From Gammaproteobacteria bacterium (GTDB lineage Bacteria; Pseudomonadota; Gammaproteobacteria; Steroidobacterales; Steroidobacteraceae): a stretch of DNA of 5,034 nucleotides. The stretch is taken from positions 1-5,034 of the forward strand of contig JAURMS010000338.1 of the NCBI GenBank assembly GCA_030830595.1. Direction: 5' to 3'. The stretch's first letter is position 1; each line of letters begins with the position of its first letter. The notes under the pieces were generated by a model. That model did not search any database, was not told the DNA's origin, and was given only the letters and a program-made list of their open reading frames with translations. The position numbers and the translations under genes were made by a program. Shown here piece by piece: positions 4,856 through 5,034 of this stretch.

Positions 4856-5034
4856 CCCGGGGCGCGGAACACGAGCGTCCCGTTGGTGCCCCCGAAACCG
4901 AAGGAGTTGGACATCGCCACGCGAATTGGCATCTGGCGAGCCACGTGGGGCACGTAATCAAGGTCGCAACCCTCTGCAGGATTGTCGAGGTTGATCGTGG
5001 GCGGGGCGACCCCATCACGGATCGCAAGCACCGA
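4852..5034 (-). CDS. fabF: Beta-ketoacyl-ACP synthase II, C-terminal fragment
   Basis: Only the last 60 residues are in the window; the gene runs off the right edge in frame. KAS II condenses malonyl-ACP with acyl-ACP in fatty-acid elongation, and in E. coli it is needed for the temperature-dependent step from C16:1 to C18:1. The fragment has PPTINLDNP at 11-19, EGCDLDYVPH at 21-30 and NSFGFGGTNGTLVF at 43-56. The Phe in GFGG corresponds to the E. coli gatekeeper Phe400. The run PPTINLDNP..GCDLD.VPH separates FabF from FabB. The catalytic Cys and the two His lie upstream, outside the window. The stop TGA at 4852-4854 overlaps the mltG ATG by four bases, and no pabC lies between them. Confidence 0.93.
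   Translation of the reverse strand, partial: SVLAIRDGVAPPTINLDNPAEGCDLDYVPHVARQMPIRVAMSNSFGFGGTNGTLVFRAPG

Noticed and set aside
4560..4994. A 144-codon plus-strand open frame opposite mltG and fabF
   Set aside because: It is the antisense shadow of conserved MltG and FabF sequence, has no recognisable domain, and runs across two real genes.

Overview
The window looks like a high-GC gammaproteobacterial chromosome segment. The minus-strand gene order fabF-mltG-tmk-holB-pilZ is a known gammaproteobacterial arrangement. The PilZ protein is of the type IV pilus kind found in Pseudomonas, Xanthomonas and relatives. GC content and protein style would fit a Chromatiales/Ectothiorhodospiraceae-like or related lineage, but that is a guess; no rRNA or other taxonomic marker is present.

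Plus strand, left part (1-1719). The window opens inside the 3' end of an endonuclease/exonuclease/phosphatase (EEP) family gene that stops at 130. After 42 bases, which hold a good extended -10 promoter almost touching the start codon, comes a 354-residue protein with two cyclic-nucleotide-binding (CNB) domains and a C-terminal rhodanese domain (173-1237). A 116-base gap with a possible weak promoter leads to a 121-residue uncharacterised protein (1354-1719) whose sequence pattern resembles the HIRAN fold.

Minus strand, right part (1788-5034, transcribed right to left). Five genes lie with no gaps: the C-terminal end of fabF (fatty-acid elongation), mltG (endolytic murein transglycosylase), tmk (thymidylate kinase), holB (DNA polymerase III delta prime) and pilZ (type IV pilus assembly factor). 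Each junction overlaps by 1-8 bases, so the block is almost certainly one translationally coupled operon whose promoter lies outside the window. It joins lipid synthesis, wall synthesis, dTTP supply, replication and pilus assembly. pabC, often found between fabF and mltG, is absent here, and tatD does not follow pilZ. Instead pilZ converges on the HIRAN-like gene across 68 bases in which I see no convincing terminator.

The operon is ordinary housekeeping content. The least explained material is the CNB-CNB-rhodanese protein with its near-leaderless promoter and the small HIRAN-like gene beside it. I see no CRISPR array, insertion sequence, tRNA, rRNA or phage gene.
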